64,000 nt of DNA from Pseudoalteromonas sp. N1230-9 (GCF_032716425.1 NZ_CP090419.1:2668001-2732000), one strand, 5' to 3'. Shown: positions 17,432 to 30,222, counted from the stretch's first letter. Made by a program: numbers and translations. Notes: generated from the letters alone by a model not told the origin.

Positions 17432-17972
17432 CTTAGTGCCTCATTTGTAAGTCGATTTTTATTGATTGTTCCACATAACCTGCGATACAGCAAACACTAT
17501 TACATCTAACATCCTGCAAGATATAAAATAATGTTTTTAACAAATCCACATAATCAATACCTTACAATTCTATTCTTGTAAAAATAGGTCTTTTACACAA
17601 AATAGCTATTTACAACAGTATTTCAACCAGCTTACCCACAGCTTGTGCATAACTTTTATAAAACATGGCTATTTTGCAAACAAATCCACAATCCTGCATT
17701 TTAAATTGCAGTTTCTCCACAGAAACTGTGGATAAACGTGTTTATATATCTGTATTTATACAGACAACTTTTTCGTTTCTTAATCCCATATGAGACTCAA
17801 AGAAACTAAAAATTATAAATTTCAATAAGTTAAAAGTTAACAAGCGTTTTTATTAGTGCTTATTCTTAGTTCAACCCAACCATGAGCAAAAAACACCCAA
17901 ACACAAAGATATCCACTAAGACGCGTATTTGCTATCATGATATGGTTAATTAGACAATCAAATAAACGCCTT
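17432..17972. other. Non-coding region between divergent rppH and mutH
   Basis: About 540 bp with no supported ORF. It is strongly AT-rich and carries several DnaA-box-like nonamers (see the entry at 17632-17735) besides the divergent promoters expected for rppH and mutH. A near-symmetric site TCCACAG-AAA-CTGTGGA lies at 17715-17731. Confidence 0.6.
17632..17735. promoter_or_regulatory. Cluster of DnaA-box-like sites
   Basis: Nonamers compared with TTATCCACA: TTACCCACA at 17632-17640 (8/9), TTATGCACA on the minus strand at 17644-17652 (fits the relaxed TTATNCACA), AAATCCACA at 17682-17690 (7/9), TTCTCCACA at 17713-17721 (8/9) and a perfect TTATCCACA on the minus strand at 17727-17735. Further 7/9 matches lie outside at 17467-17475 and 17542-17550. 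Pairs face each other at 17632/17644 and 17713/17727. Neither chromosomal origin marker (dnaA, mnmG, rctB) is near, so a DnaA-titrating or regulatory role is more likely than an origin. Confidence 0.5.
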
Positions 17973-18644
17973 ATGCGACCAATAAAACCCGCTTCTATAA
18001 ACGAATTAATGCAACGTGTTGATGCTATTGCTGGCCTCACCCTAGGGCAGCTAGCCGAGCAATATCAGTTCAAAACTCCTGACGATTTACTACGTGAAAA
18101 AGGCTGGACCGGTCAACTAATCGAATATGTACTTGGCGCAACGGCGGGCTCTAAACCAACACCTGATTTTGAAGATTTAGGCATTGAGCTTAAAACTCTG
18201 CCAATCTCATTTAAAGGAAAGCCGCTCGAAACAACCTTTGTTTCTGTAACACCGCTACTGAATGTAACAGGCATGATTTGGCAGCAAAGTACGGTACGTA
18301 AAAAGCTCAATCATGTTTTATGGCTACCTATTTTAGGCGAGCGCGAAATACTGCCTTTTCACCGTACTATCGGCAGTGGCTTTTTATGGCAGCCAAGCGC
18401 AGAGCAAGATGCTCTTTTACAGCGTGATTGGGAAGAACAAATGGAGCTAATCGCCCTTGGTCGTGTGGATGAAATTTCAGGTCATTTGGGCGATGTTATG
18501 CAAATACGGCCAAAAGCTGCTAATAGCAAAGCGCTTACAGATGCAATTGGCCCAAATGGCCAGATAATACAAACCTTACCCCGTGGTTTTTACTTAAAAA
18601 CCAGCTTTACCGGCGAGATCCTAAAACAGCAATTTCAGCTATAA
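17973..18644 (+). CDS. mutH: DNA mismatch repair endonuclease MutH
   Basis: About 223 residues. Cuts the unmethylated strand at hemimethylated GATC sites after activation by MutS-MutL. The catalytic D-x6-E-x-K triad is in DFEDLGIELKTLPI, and GWTGQLIEYVLGATAGSKP, RPKAANSKALTDAIG and LPRGFYLK are typical. The start is uncertain: the ATG at 17937 would add a basic, hydrophobic 12-residue extension unlike known MutH, so I chose 17973; neither has a clear ribosome binding site. MutH implies Dam methylation in this organism. It is followed by a bidirectional terminator shared with eno. Confidence 0.93.
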   Translation: MRPIKPASINELMQRVDAIAGLTLGQLAEQYQFKTPDDLLREKGWTGQLIEYVLGATAGSKPTPDFEDLGIELKTLPISFKGKPLETTFVSVTPLLNVTGMIWQQSTVRKKLNHVLWLPILGEREILPFHRTIGSGFLWQPSAEQDALLQRDWEEQMELIALGRVDEISGHLGDVMQIRPKAANSKALTDAIGPNGQIIQTLPRGFYLKTSFTGEILKQQFQL

Positions 18645-18669
18645 AAAAACCTCCCGAAGGAGGTTTTTA
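18644..18669. terminator. Bidirectional terminator between mutH and eno
   Basis: AAACCTCC-CGAA-GGAGGTTT with A-rich 5' and T-rich 3' flanks, a stable tetraloop hairpin directly after the mutH stop and 24 bp from the eno stop. It can serve both convergent genes. Confidence 0.9.
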
Positions 18670-18692
18670 AAGTCTTAATGAGCTAAGCCAGA

Positions 18693-20033
<1,341 letters not shown>

Positions 20034-20063
20034 TTATTCCTGCTGGCTTTTTAAAACAAATAA

Positions 20064-20082
20064 GCCGTGCATATAGCACGGC
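20064..20082 (-). terminator. Hairpin between pyrG and eno, probable pyrG terminator
   Basis: GCCGTGC-ATATA-GCACGGC, a perfect 7-bp stem 10 bp after the pyrG stop; on the minus strand it is followed by TTATTTGTTTT. The T-run is interrupted, so it may only partly stop transcription into eno. Confidence 0.55.
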
Positions 20083-20091
20083 CTATTTAAA

Positions 20092-21741
<1,650 letters not shown>

Positions 21742-21872
21742 TCAGGAATTAAAAGGAATAATATAGAATCAAGACGGGGCGATATTATAGCAAAGGGACT
21801 GCTATCAATCCAGATAAAATTAGCAAATTAGTGCACAAAAAACGAGCGCGGGAAAAACCACTTCGAAGCATG

Positions 21873-22673
21873 TTACTTCGTAGGCAGTTTAATTGCTTCC
21901 CACGCCTCATCCATTTGCTCTAGTGTTGCTGTTTCTAGGCTTTGCCCTCGCGTACTTAAATAAGCCTCAACTTTTTCAAAACGTGATGTAAACTTTCTAT
22001 TGGCATTTCGAAGCAATTGCTCAGGATCGCGTTTTAGATGACGGGCAACATTGACCGTTGCAAATAATAAATCACCTAACTCTTCTGCGCTGTGCTCAGA
22101 ATATGGGTCCTGTTCAAGGGCTTCTTTAACTTCATCAATTTCTTCAGCAACTTTATCTAACGCACCATGATAACTTGGCCAATCAAACCCTAAGCTCGCC
22201 ACGCGTTGTTGAATTTTTTTTGCTTTAGAAAGCCCAGGCATAGCATCTGGAATATCTTGCCAAAGACTCATTTGCGGTGAAGCTGTTTTTTCTGCTCGCT
22301 CCTGAGCTTTAATGGCCTGCCACTGCGTCGAAAGTTCAGCGTCGGTCAGCTCACTTTGCTCTGCAAAGACATGTGGATGACGACGGACTAATTTCTCATT
22401 AAGCGTATTTGCCACATCGGCAAAATCAAATAAGCCCTGCTCTTTAGCAAGTTGCGCATAAAAAATGACTTGAAACAGTAAATCACCAAGCTCACTTTTA
22501 AGCTCGCTAAGCTCACCTTTTTCAATGCAGTCTGCAACTTCGTAAGCTTCTTCAAGGGTGTGCGGCACTATTGATTTAAAGTCTTGTTTTAAATCCCACG
22601 GGCACCCAGATTCTGGGTCCCGTAGTTTTTCCATTATCGCTAATGACTGCTCAATAATCTGTTTATTTGACAT
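21873..22673 (-). CDS. mazG: Nucleoside triphosphate pyrophosphohydrolase MazG
   Basis: 266 residues with two MazG folds in tandem. Hydrolyses NTPs and dNTPs, and in E. coli lowers ppGpp effects. First copy: CPWDLKQDF, TLEEAYEVADCIEKG, ELKSELGDLLFQVIFYA with the E-x2-E-x12-E-x2-D metal site; second copy: VAEEIDEVKEAL and SAEELGDLLFATVNVARHLK. Its start codon overlaps the relA stop by one base, so the two are translationally coupled; the relA-mazG pair has a clear functional link to (p)ppGpp. Confidence 0.96.
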   Translation of the reverse strand: MSNKQIIEQSLAIMEKLRDPESGCPWDLKQDFKSIVPHTLEEAYEVADCIEKGELSELKSELGDLLFQVIFYAQLAKEQGLFDFADVANTLNEKLVRRHPHVFAEQSELTDAELSTQWQAIKAQERAEKTASPQMSLWQDIPDAMPGLSKAKKIQQRVASLGFDWPSYHGALDKVAEEIDEVKEALEQDPYSEHSAEELGDLLFATVNVARHLKRDPEQLLRNANRKFTSRFEKVEAYLSTRGQSLETATLEQMDEAWEAIKLPTK

Positions 22674-24832
22674 TATGCGTGTCCACGCTTTGCATCATGC
22701 ACACCTTCAATTTGATGTAATTTAGACAATAAGCGGTTTGTGCTCGATAAGTCGTGCACTTCAACTTGCATTGAGAATAACGCTAATTGCTTATCTTCAA
22801 CGGTGTTGACATTCATATTGAGCACATTCACTTTTTCATTCGCAAGCACAGAACTAATGTCTCTTATAAGTCCTGATCTATCGGTTGCTTCAACTTTAAT
22901 CGTCAACGCATATGAGCCGTTAACATCATCAGACCAACTCACAGAAATCACTCGCTCTGGGTGTTTCTCTTTTAGTTTATTAAATGAATCACAGTCTTCA
23001 CGGTGTACGGCAATACCACGGCCTTGAGTAATGTAACCGATGATTTCATCACCAGGTACTGGTCGGCAGCACTTAGCAACGTGACTCATTAAGCTACCGA
23101 CGCCATCCACCACAATGCCGTTTTTATCACCATTAACACTTTTTGGCTTTTTGAGTTTTATTTGTGGCTCATCGTCATCACGATCACTGATAAAGTTGAG
23201 AAGTTGATTAAGACGCACATCCCCAGCGCCAACGGCCACCATTAAGTCATCTAGGCCACGCAAATTAAAACGCTCAATTGCAGGGGTTAAATCTTTTGTT
23301 GTCAGCTCCAGTTTTTGCAGCTCAGTTTCAAGAATTTCTTTACCTGCACTTAAATTTTTATCGCGATCAAGCTGTTTAAACCAATGATGTATTTTTGAGC
23401 GAGCGCGTGACGACTTAATATAACCTAGGGATGGATTTAACCAGTCTCGACTTGGATTAGCTTGTTTTTGCGTTAAAATTTCAACTTGATCGCCGGTGCT
23501 AAGCTGATGGGTAAACGGCACTATTTTGCCGAAAATTTTAGCACCTATACAGCGATGTCCCACATTTGAATGAATGTAGTAAGCAAAATCAAGCGGTGTT
23601 GCACCCAGTGGTAAATCGAAAATGTCACCTTTTGGCGTGAACACATAAACACGGTCTTCAACTACTTGGTTTTTAAGCTCTTCAGCTAAGTCACTACCAT
23701 CAACAACCTCTTCTTGCCATTGTAGTAATTTACGTAACCAACTAATTTTTTGCTCGTAGCCCGAACCACGTCCAGGCAATGCACCTTCTTTATACATCCA
23801 ATGCGCAGCCACACCCAACTCGGCATCTTGATGCATTTCGCTTGTGCGAATTTGAATTTCAACAGTTTTGCCTTCAGGGCCAAATACCACGGTATGAATT
23901 GACTGATAGCCATTTTGTTTTGGCGTTGCAATATAATCGTCAAATTCTTTATTTAAATGGCGCCAATTAGTATGCACGATACCTAATGCTGCGTAACAAT
24001 CCTGTAGCCGCTCTACCACAATCCGCATGGCACGAATATCAAACAACTGATCAAACTCGTAGTTCTTTTGCGCCATTTTTTTGTAAATACTGTAGATATG
24101 TTTAGGTCGACCATATACTTCACCTTCAATACCCGCTTCAGCCAAGCGTGATTTTACTAAAGCAACCATGTTTTCCATGTAAGCTTCACGAGCAAGGCGC
24201 TTATCATCAAGCTGTTTTGCGATGTTTTTATAGGTGTCTGGGTGCAGGTAACGGAACGAAAGATCTTCAAGCTCCCATTTAAGCTGACCAATTCCTAAGC
24301 GGTTAGCAAGAGGCGCAAAGATATCGCGTGTTTCCTTAGCGGCAATGACACGCTCTTCTTCACTGGCGTCTTTTACATCACGTAAGTGGCATACTTGTTC
24401 CGCTAACTTAATTACCACGGCACGCACATCTTCAACCATGGCTAACAACATACGGCGGATATTGTCGATTTGCACAGTGCCCTTGCCTTGGTGAGCCAAG
24501 GTACTGATCGTCGCCATTTGGCTTACGCCTGTAAGTAATAACGCAACGTGATTACCTAGCTTTTCTGTGACTGTCTCAATCGAAATTTTTTCAGCTAAGA
24601 AGTAAGGCGTTAAAAATGCCGTAGCCAATGAGTCCGCATCTAAATTCAGTTCAGCTAAAATCTCCACCATTTCAATGGCGGTATTCTGACGTTTCGTATC
24701 GTCACAATGTAGGCACAGCTCATGAGCCTGTTCTAATAAGGTAGTTTTGTCTTCTGTTAGCGCTAACAGCTCGATACGGCTGGCAAAATCACTCTGCTTT
24801 GTAAGCTGATGTGATTGTCTAGTAGCTACCAT
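22673..24832 (-). CDS. relA: GTP pyrophosphokinase RelA
   Basis: 719 residues. Ribosome-associated (p)ppGpp synthetase for the stringent response. The N-terminal hydrolase-like domain lacks the HD metal site (the helix reads LLTGVSQMATIST), so it is RelA and not SpoT. The synthetase domain has FDIRAMRIVVERLQDCYAAL and YQSIHTVVFGPEGKTVEIQI. A TGS domain follows (YVFTPKGDIFDLPLGATPLD), then a Zn-finger-type region with HVAKCCRPVPGDEIIGYITQ and a C-terminal ACT/RRM domain. It lies between rlmD (8 bp upstream) and mazG (1-bp overlap). Confidence 0.97.
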   Translation of the reverse strand: MVATRQSHQLTKQSDFASRIELLALTEDKTTLLEQAHELCLHCDDTKRQNTAIEMVEILAELNLDADSLATAFLTPYFLAEKISIETVTEKLGNHVALLLTGVSQMATISTLAHQGKGTVQIDNIRRMLLAMVEDVRAVVIKLAEQVCHLRDVKDASEEERVIAAKETRDIFAPLANRLGIGQLKWELEDLSFRYLHPDTYKNIAKQLDDKRLAREAYMENMVALVKSRLAEAGIEGEVYGRPKHIYSIYKKMAQKNYEFDQLFDIRAMRIVVERLQDCYAALGIVHTNWRHLNKEFDDYIATPKQNGYQSIHTVVFGPEGKTVEIQIRTSEMHQDAELGVAAHWMYKEGALPGRGSGYEQKISWLRKLLQWQEEVVDGSDLAEELKNQVVEDRVYVFTPKGDIFDLPLGATPLDFAYYIHSNVGHRCIGAKIFGKIVPFTHQLSTGDQVEILTQKQANPSRDWLNPSLGYIKSSRARSKIHHWFKQLDRDKNLSAGKEILETELQKLELTTKDLTPAIERFNLRGLDDLMVAVGAGDVRLNQLLNFISDRDDDEPQIKLKKPKSVNGDKNGIVVDGVGSLMSHVAKCCRPVPGDEIIGYITQGRGIAVHREDCDSFNKLKEKHPERVISVSWSDDVNGSYALTIKVEATDRSGLIRDISSVLANEKVNVLNMNVNTVEDKQLALFSMQVEVHDLSSTNRLLSKLHQIEGVHDAKRGHA

Positions 24833-24840
24833 AGTGCGCT

Positions 24841-26166
24841 TTACCTCCTATGAAATAACGCCATTGTTTCGATATGCCCCGTATGTGGAAACATATTCAT
24901 AAGCCCAATTTTTTTAATGCTAAAGCCTGCTTGTAACATAATTGCACTGTCACGGGCTAAAGTAACAGGATCACAAGAGACATATAAAATCGTTTTAAAC
25001 TGAGTAAGCGGTAATTGCTCTAAAATAGCCATCGCACCTGTGCGTGATGGGTCAAGTACTAACACATCAAGTTCAGCACTAAACCAAGCAGCAGATTGCA
25101 TCGATTGAGTTAAATCAAAGCAGTAAAAATCAGTATTCGATAATGAGTTAGTGTGCGCATTTTGTTTCGCTAATGCAACCGCAGAATCTACTCCTTCGAC
25201 ACCAATAACGTGTTTTGCATACTTTGCAAGCAGTAATGAAAAATTACCGATTCCACAAAACAAATCCAACACTTGTTCATGACCTTGCAAATCTAACCAC
25301 TCTTTTGCTTGATTAAGCATAGCTTGATTCACTTGTGGATTAACTTGAATAAAGTTTTCAAGGCCAAATTCAAAGGTTAAATCATATTTAGGTATAGTGT
25401 AGTACGGCACCGGATAGTGTGACTGATCAATCTGCCCACTTTCTGATTGCCAAACAATTAACCATTGTTGTTCTTGGCAAGCTTGAGCAACTAATGACTT
25501 AAGCTCTTCACTTATTGGTTTTGTATGTCGGATAACCACAAAAGCAGCATTATCAGCCTCACACAATTGTAAGTGAGTTATACTTTGTAAGCCTTTGTGC
25601 GTATTGATAAGTAAATCAAATAGGGTAAATAAATCACTAAATGTGCTAGTTAACACATCACATTGATTAATACTCACCAGTTGCTTCGAGCCTTGTGCAC
25701 GATAACCTACACGCATTTTTTTAGCTGCTTTATCATGCATTACAGCAATGCGAGCCGAACGCCTGTAATGCTGCATATCACTGGTCAGTGGCTTTTCCCA
25801 GTTTAAGCTAGTGACCTTAGCAAACTTCGCAAACAGCTGACTCACAGCAGCTTGCTTCTCAACTAATTGTTGAGAAGCATCTAAGTGCTGTAACTGACAT
25901 CCCCCACACACCTGATAATGTTCACAAAATGGTTTAACTCGATATTCAGATGCATGAAGCACTTTTTTACAATCTGCGCTGGCAAAACGAGCTTTGTCTT
26001 CAACAAGTTGCGCTTTAACCTCTTCACTTGGCAGCGCACCATTTACAAAACACACTTTATTATTATGTTTTGCAACCCCACGCCCTTGATGATCCATTGC
26101 TGTAACCGATAACGTGATCATTTTTTGTGAAACGGATTTCTTCTTGGCTTTGAAAATCTGTGCCAT
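24841..26166 (-). CDS. rlmD: 23S rRNA (uracil1939-C5) methyltransferase RlmD
   Basis: 441 residues. Methylates U1939 of 23S rRNA with S-adenosylmethionine. N-terminal TRAM domain (about 15-70), then the Fe-S cysteines in FCEHYQVCGGCQLQHL. SAM-binding VLDLFCGIGNFSLLLA, the DPSRTGA motif and the catalytic YVSCDPVTLARD are all present, as is the QVNPQVNQAM stretch. The neighbourhood rlmD-relA-mazG is conserved in gammaproteobacteria, with barA divergent upstream, exactly as in E. coli (barA/rlmD/relA). Confidence 0.96.
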   Translation of the reverse strand: MAQIFKAKKKSVSQKMITLSVTAMDHQGRGVAKHNNKVCFVNGALPSEEVKAQLVEDKARFASADCKKVLHASEYRVKPFCEHYQVCGGCQLQHLDASQQLVEKQAAVSQLFAKFAKVTSLNWEKPLTSDMQHYRRSARIAVMHDKAAKKMRVGYRAQGSKQLVSINQCDVLTSTFSDLFTLFDLLINTHKGLQSITHLQLCEADNAAFVVIRHTKPISEELKSLVAQACQEQQWLIVWQSESGQIDQSHYPVPYYTIPKYDLTFEFGLENFIQVNPQVNQAMLNQAKEWLDLQGHEQVLDLFCGIGNFSLLLAKYAKHVIGVEGVDSAVALAKQNAHTNSLSNTDFYCFDLTQSMQSAAWFSAELDVLVLDPSRTGAMAILEQLPLTQFKTILYVSCDPVTLARDSAIMLQAGFSIKKIGLMNMFPHTGHIETMALFHRR

Positions 26167-26246
26167 CGGACAACACCTTAATTATTGATAAAGCGGGAGT
26201 AAGTATATACTCTTAAACAACGATAATAATGACAACAACCTATTTT

Positions 26247-29015
26247 ATGACTAAATTTGGCTTACGTGATTCAGTCTTAACCCTAACCTTGATACCGACT
26301 GTAATCATAGGCTTGTTGCTGGGCGGTTATTTTACAATAAATCGTTACATTGAGCTCGATGAAATTTTATATCAACAAGGTGTAACAATTATCGAGCCAC
26401 TTGCCATTGCCGTAGAGCAACCTCTGCTAAAGCGTAATAAAACTTTACTTACACGCTTGGTAAGTCATACCCATAACAAACACGCACCTGCTATACAGTC
26501 GATCGCCATATTTGATGAAAATAACGAACTGGTTATTTTTAGTAAGTATCAAAATGAATTTAAAGATATCGATACAAACAACTCGGCAGCACTTGAGGGT
26601 ATCAATGTCAAAAGCTCTAAGCATTATTTAACCTTCTCAACGGCTATTATTAATCATAGTCGCCAAGATATGATTTGGAATCATCATAGTTACCAAGCAT
26701 CACTTGGCACTGTCGTCATTATGCTTAACAAGCAGCAAGCAATTATCGGCCAGCAACGCGCACTACTTGTAAGTGGAATTGTTATTATTTTAGCCTTGGT
26801 ACTTGCCACAATTTTAGCATTTAGGCTAACTCGCATGTTTGTTCAGCCTCTTAATAAGTTAGTACTCGCTACCGATAAGTTGATTGAAGGTAAAGTTGAT
26901 ACCGGCCTCGACAAGAAAATGTTTGGCGAATTTGAACTACTTCGAGAAGGGCTCAATACTATTTCGCACACCATGGTGATGCAACGAGACGAAATGCAAA
27001 AGCATATTGACCAAGCAACCTCTGATTACCGCGAAACCCTTGAACAATATGAAACACAAAATATTCAGTTAAGTATTGCTAAAAAAGACGCACAAGATGC
27101 TAACCGTGTTAAGTCTGACTTTTTAGCAAAAATGAGTCATGAACTCAGAACCCCTCTAAATGGGGTAATTGGCTTTACTCGCCAGTTATACAAAACACCG
27201 CTAAATAAGCATCAAAAAGATTACTTAGATACCATAGAGCTTTCTGCAAATAGCTTAATGACGATTATCAGTGATATTTTAGATTTCTCTAAGTTAGAAG
27301 CGGGTGCGATGGAGTTGGAATCAATGCAATTTCAACTTCGCGATACAATTAATGAGGTGCTGACCTTACTAGCGCCTAGTGCCCATGAAAAGCAGCTAGA
27401 GTTATCAATATTTATCCATCCGCATGTGCCTGATAACCTCACCGGCGACCCAACACGCTTTAAACAAGTTTTGATTAACCTTTTAAGCAACGCTATAAAA
27501 TTCACCGAAAAAGGTTCTATAAAAGTGGATGTTGGTCATCGTTTATTAGATGAAGAACGCGCATCTATCTTGGTATCAGTCACCGATACAGGGGTGGGCA
27601 TTCCAATGGATAAACAAGACGCCCTATTCACCCCATTTGGCCAAGCTGATTCAAGTATTACGCGTAAGTTTGGCGGCACAGGCCTTGGTTTAATTATTAC
27701 TAAACACATTGTTGAAGCCATGAATGGTCGAATAACCTTAAACTCAGCACCTGGGAATGGCACCTGTTTTACATTTAATGCTGTATTTAGAACACCAAGC
27801 AATTCGATTACCAGTGATTTACCAACACAGTCATTGATCAATAAGCGTATTCTTTATTTAGAACCTCACGAGCATACTCACCAAGCAACATTATCATTGT
27901 TAAATGAATGGCAAACACAGGTCACGCCTTGTACCGATGAAGAAACTTTTCTCAATGAAATCAACAAGGACTTTAGCTACGACATTTGTATCATCGGCCA
28001 CACAGCAACGATTGACGATATGCAGCAACTTAAGAGTTATGTAAAGGCTGTACGCCCTGTAACCGACTACTTATACATTATGCTCAATACTGTATCTCAC
28101 AATATGCGTGAGGCTTTTGTTGGTAGCGGTGCTGACGCCTGTTTAAGTAAGCCGCTTAATCACCGTAAGCTATGTGAAGTGCTTGCTGCACCTTACCGGC
28201 TTGATCACCCTGTGCATAATATCGAACAAGGTGATGAAAAGTTATTGCCGCTAAAAGTACTGGTTGTTGACGATAACGACGCTAACTTAAAACTTATTTG
28301 TACCCTGCTTGAAGAGCAAATAGAACTTATAGATACAGCACATAACGGTTCGCAAGCTTATAGCTTGAGTAAAAGCCATAAGTACGACTTAATATTTATG
28401 GACATCCAAATGCCTATTATGGATGGTATTACAGCATGCAAACTTATTCGTGAATCTTCACTCAATGAAGATACCCCAATCATTGCTGTCACAGCGCATG
28501 CTTTGAGCGGTGAAAAAGAGCAACTTCTCAAAGATGGCTTTAAAGGTTATTTAACTAAGCCAATTGATGAAGACATGTTAAAACAAATAATCAGCGATCA
28601 CAGTCCGCAGTCGCCTATTAATAGAGAACGGAGCAAAGCAGTTACAGCTCAATCGGAGCCTCCTTTTGAAAGTATACGCCTAGATTGGCAGCTCGCGCTA
28701 CAACGTGCAGGTGGCAAAGAAGAGCTCGCACTTGAAATGCTTAATATGCTGCTACTCAGTGTGCCGGAAACTCTGCGTCTTCTTAATGAAGCAATTGAAA
28801 AAGAAGACTGTGAACATGTACTTAGCATTGTTCATAAGTTCCATGGTGCATGCTGCTACACCGGTGTACCTAAGCTAAAATCACTTGCCGAAACACTAGA
28901 AACCTCACTTAAAAGTGATTGTGACCTAAATTACATTGAGCCTGAGTTATTTGAGTTGATTGATGAGCTAAATAACTTGTTAAATGATGCAGGAATGACG
29001 GTTCAGCAAGGATAA
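26247..29015 (+). CDS. barA: Hybrid sensor histidine kinase BarA
   Basis: About 922 residues. Tripartite sensor of the BarA-UvrY/GacA system that drives csr small RNAs and the switch in carbon metabolism, motility and biofilm. I start at ATG 26247, where MTKFGLRDSVLTLTLIPTV aligns with the E. coli start; an ATG at 26229 is also open and neither has a good ribosome binding site. In order: membrane helix, periplasmic sensor, second helix near residue 180, HAMP, HisKA with the phospho-His in MSHELRTPLNGVIGF (about 298), HATPase (NLLSNAIKFTEKG, FGGTGLGLIITKHI), a degenerate receiver, a true receiver with VLVVDDNDANLKLI and DLIFMDIQMPIMDG, and HPt with IVHKFHGACCYTGV. Divergent from rlmD. Confidence 0.95.
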   Translation: MTKFGLRDSVLTLTLIPTVIIGLLLGGYFTINRYIELDEILYQQGVTIIEPLAIAVEQPLLKRNKTLLTRLVSHTHNKHAPAIQSIAIFDENNELVIFSKYQNEFKDIDTNNSAALEGINVKSSKHYLTFSTAIINHSRQDMIWNHHSYQASLGTVVIMLNKQQAIIGQQRALLVSGIVIILALVLATILAFRLTRMFVQPLNKLVLATDKLIEGKVDTGLDKKMFGEFELLREGLNTISHTMVMQRDEMQKHIDQATSDYRETLEQYETQNIQLSIAKKDAQDANRVKSDFLAKMSHELRTPLNGVIGFTRQLYKTPLNKHQKDYLDTIELSANSLMTIISDILDFSKLEAGAMELESMQFQLRDTINEVLTLLAPSAHEKQLELSIFIHPHVPDNLTGDPTRFKQVLINLLSNAIKFTEKGSIKVDVGHRLLDEERASILVSVTDTGVGIPMDKQDALFTPFGQADSSITRKFGGTGLGLIITKHIVEAMNGRITLNSAPGNGTCFTFNAVFRTPSNSITSDLPTQSLINKRILYLEPHEHTHQATLSLLNEWQTQVTPCTDEETFLNEINKDFSYDICIIGHTATIDDMQQLKSYVKAVRPVTDYLYIMLNTVSHNMREAFVGSGADACLSKPLNHRKLCEVLAAPYRLDHPVHNIEQGDEKLLPLKVLVVDDNDANLKLICTLLEEQIELIDTAHNGSQAYSLSKSHKYDLIFMDIQMPIMDGITACKLIRESSLNEDTPIIAVTAHALSGEKEQLLKDGFKGYLTKPIDEDMLKQIISDHSPQSPINRERSKAVTAQSEPPFESIRLDWQLALQRAGGKEELALEMLNMLLLSVPETLRLLNEAIEKEDCEHVLSIVHKFHGACCYTGVPKLKSLAETLETSLKSDCDLNYIEPELFELIDELNNLLNDAGMTVQQG

Positions 29016-29063
29016 CAGCATGCGGCTGTATGCTCTAAATGTGAATTTTATAAGGAACCTGTT

Positions 29064-29390
29064 GTGTATTTTGTTTTACTGATCGTCTTTAGTGCGATTT
29101 CGCTCGCTTGGTTTTTTCATCTTTATACTAAGCTAAGCAAAGTCGCTAATAATTACGTAAAGACTAACTACACACAGCAATGGCAAGACTATAACAATAA
29201 AGCAAGGTTAACGAAGGAGAAACCAAACTCCATTATTTTTCATTCAATTAGAAAGGGAGAGCTATCGACATTGGGTGACGAAGTATTGCAGAACTATAAG
29301 AAAAAGCACCAGTATTTAACCACCCTGCTATGTCTTTCTCCCTTGTTATCATCAGTGCTTGCACAGTTGATCATTTATTTGCTCAAATAA
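29064..29390 (+). CDS. Small membrane protein, UspB-like topology
   Basis: 108 residues starting at GTG 29064, with AAGGAA six bases before it. One membrane helix at each end (about 3-20 and 85-106) and a charged middle, RKGELSTLGDEVLQNYKKKH. Length, topology and the charged stretch before the last helix resemble UspB, a stress-related inner-membrane protein of E. coli, but similarity by eye is low. It follows barA by 48 bp and ends at a strong terminator, so it is probably co-transcribed with the kinase gene. Function unknown. Confidence 0.75.
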   Translation: MYFVLLIVFSAISLAWFFHLYTKLSKVANNYVKTNYTQQWQDYNNKARLTKEKPNSIIFHSIRKGELSTLGDEVLQNYKKKHQYLTTLLCLSPLLSSVLAQLIIYLLK

Positions 29391-29424
29391 AAACGCGGAG
29401 CAGTTTTAACATGCTCCGCGTTTT
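29390..29424. terminator. Bidirectional terminator between the UspB-like gene and pdxJ
   Basis: AAAACGCGGAGCA and TGCTCCGCGTTTT form a perfect 13-bp stem around a 9-base loop, overlapping the stop of the plus-strand gene and 24 bp past the pdxJ stop. Usable in both directions. Confidence 0.92.
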
Positions 29425-29447
29425 AAAACTCAGTGACTAAAGCTCAA

Positions 29448-30179
29448 TTATAAACGCGCCTCAATCATTAAACGCTTCATATCGCTCACTGCTTTTTCTA
29501 AACCATCAATTGCTGCACGAGCAATAATTGCATGACCAATGTTCAACTCGTAGATTTCTGGCATTGCTGCAATCGGTTTTACGTTGTGGTAATGAAGGCC
29601 ATGACCCGCATTGACGATTAAGCCAAGGCTGTCGGCATATTGTACGCCACTACGAATGCGCTCAAGCTCTGTGTGAAGCGCTTGGTCATTTTCTGCATCA
29701 GCATAAGCACCGGTATGAATTTCAACATAAGGCGCATTACAGGCTTTTGCAGCATCAAGTTGCGCGTTGTCGGCATCAATGAATAACGACACCTTAATAC
29801 CCGCTGCTGTTAGTTTTTCTGTCGCTGTTTTTACTTTTTCAAAGTTAGCCACTACGTCAAGGCCGCCTTCGGTAGTAAGCTCTTCACGCTTTTCCGGCAC
29901 CAAACACACATAAGCTGGTTTCACTTCAAGGGCAATATCAATCATTTCATCAGTTACGGCAATTTCAAGGTTCATACGTGTTTGAATCGTTTTTGCCATT
30001 ACATACACGTCACGATCTTGAATATGACGACGGTCTTCACGTAAATGAATGGTAATGCCATCTGCACCTGCATGTTCAGCAACCGCGGCCGCATGGGCTG
30101 GATCTGGGTAGCTTGTGCCACGCGCTTGACGTAAAGTGGCAATATGATCAACGTTTACACCAAGAAGAATATCTTTCAT
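29448..30179 (-). CDS. pdxJ: Pyridoxine 5'-phosphate synthase
   Basis: 243 residues, a TIM barrel. Condenses 1-deoxyxylulose-5-phosphate with 3-amino-2-oxopropyl phosphate in vitamin B6 synthesis. Typical start [20 protein letters not shown], then the catalytic-loop [20 protein letters not shown]-like [18 protein letters not shown], and the phosphate-binding [10 protein letters not shown] and [10 protein letters not shown]. It is the last gene of the rnc-era-recO-pdxJ run, as in E. coli, 43 bp after recO. Confidence 0.97.
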   Translation of the reverse strand: MKDILLGVNVDHIATLRQARGTSYPDPAHAAAVAEHAGADGITIHLREDRRHIQDRDVYVMAKTIQTRMNLEIAVTDEMIDIALEVKPAYVCLVPEKREELTTEGGLDVVANFEKVKTATEKLTAAGIKVSLFIDADNAQLDAAKACNAPYVEIHTGAYADAENDQALHTELERIRSGVQYADSLGLIVNAGHGLHYHNVKPIAAMPEIYELNIGHAIIARAAIDGLEKAVSDMKRLMIEARL

Positions 30180-30222
30180 TTTTTTACCTGTTTAAAACAA
30201 CGATTCATGGCTGAGTTTCAGC

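Noticed and set aside
17432..17972. Chromosomal origin of replication
   Set aside because: DnaA-like boxes are present but none of the usual origin neighbours (dnaA, dnaN, mnmG, rctB) are; titration or regulation is the safer reading.
22740..23027. 95-residue ORF antisense to relA
   Set aside because: Lies entirely inside the relA ACT-domain coding region, whose own protein is clearly conserved.
27536..27841. 101-residue ORF antisense to barA
   Set aside because: Opposite the HATPase domain of a well-conserved gene; no independent support.
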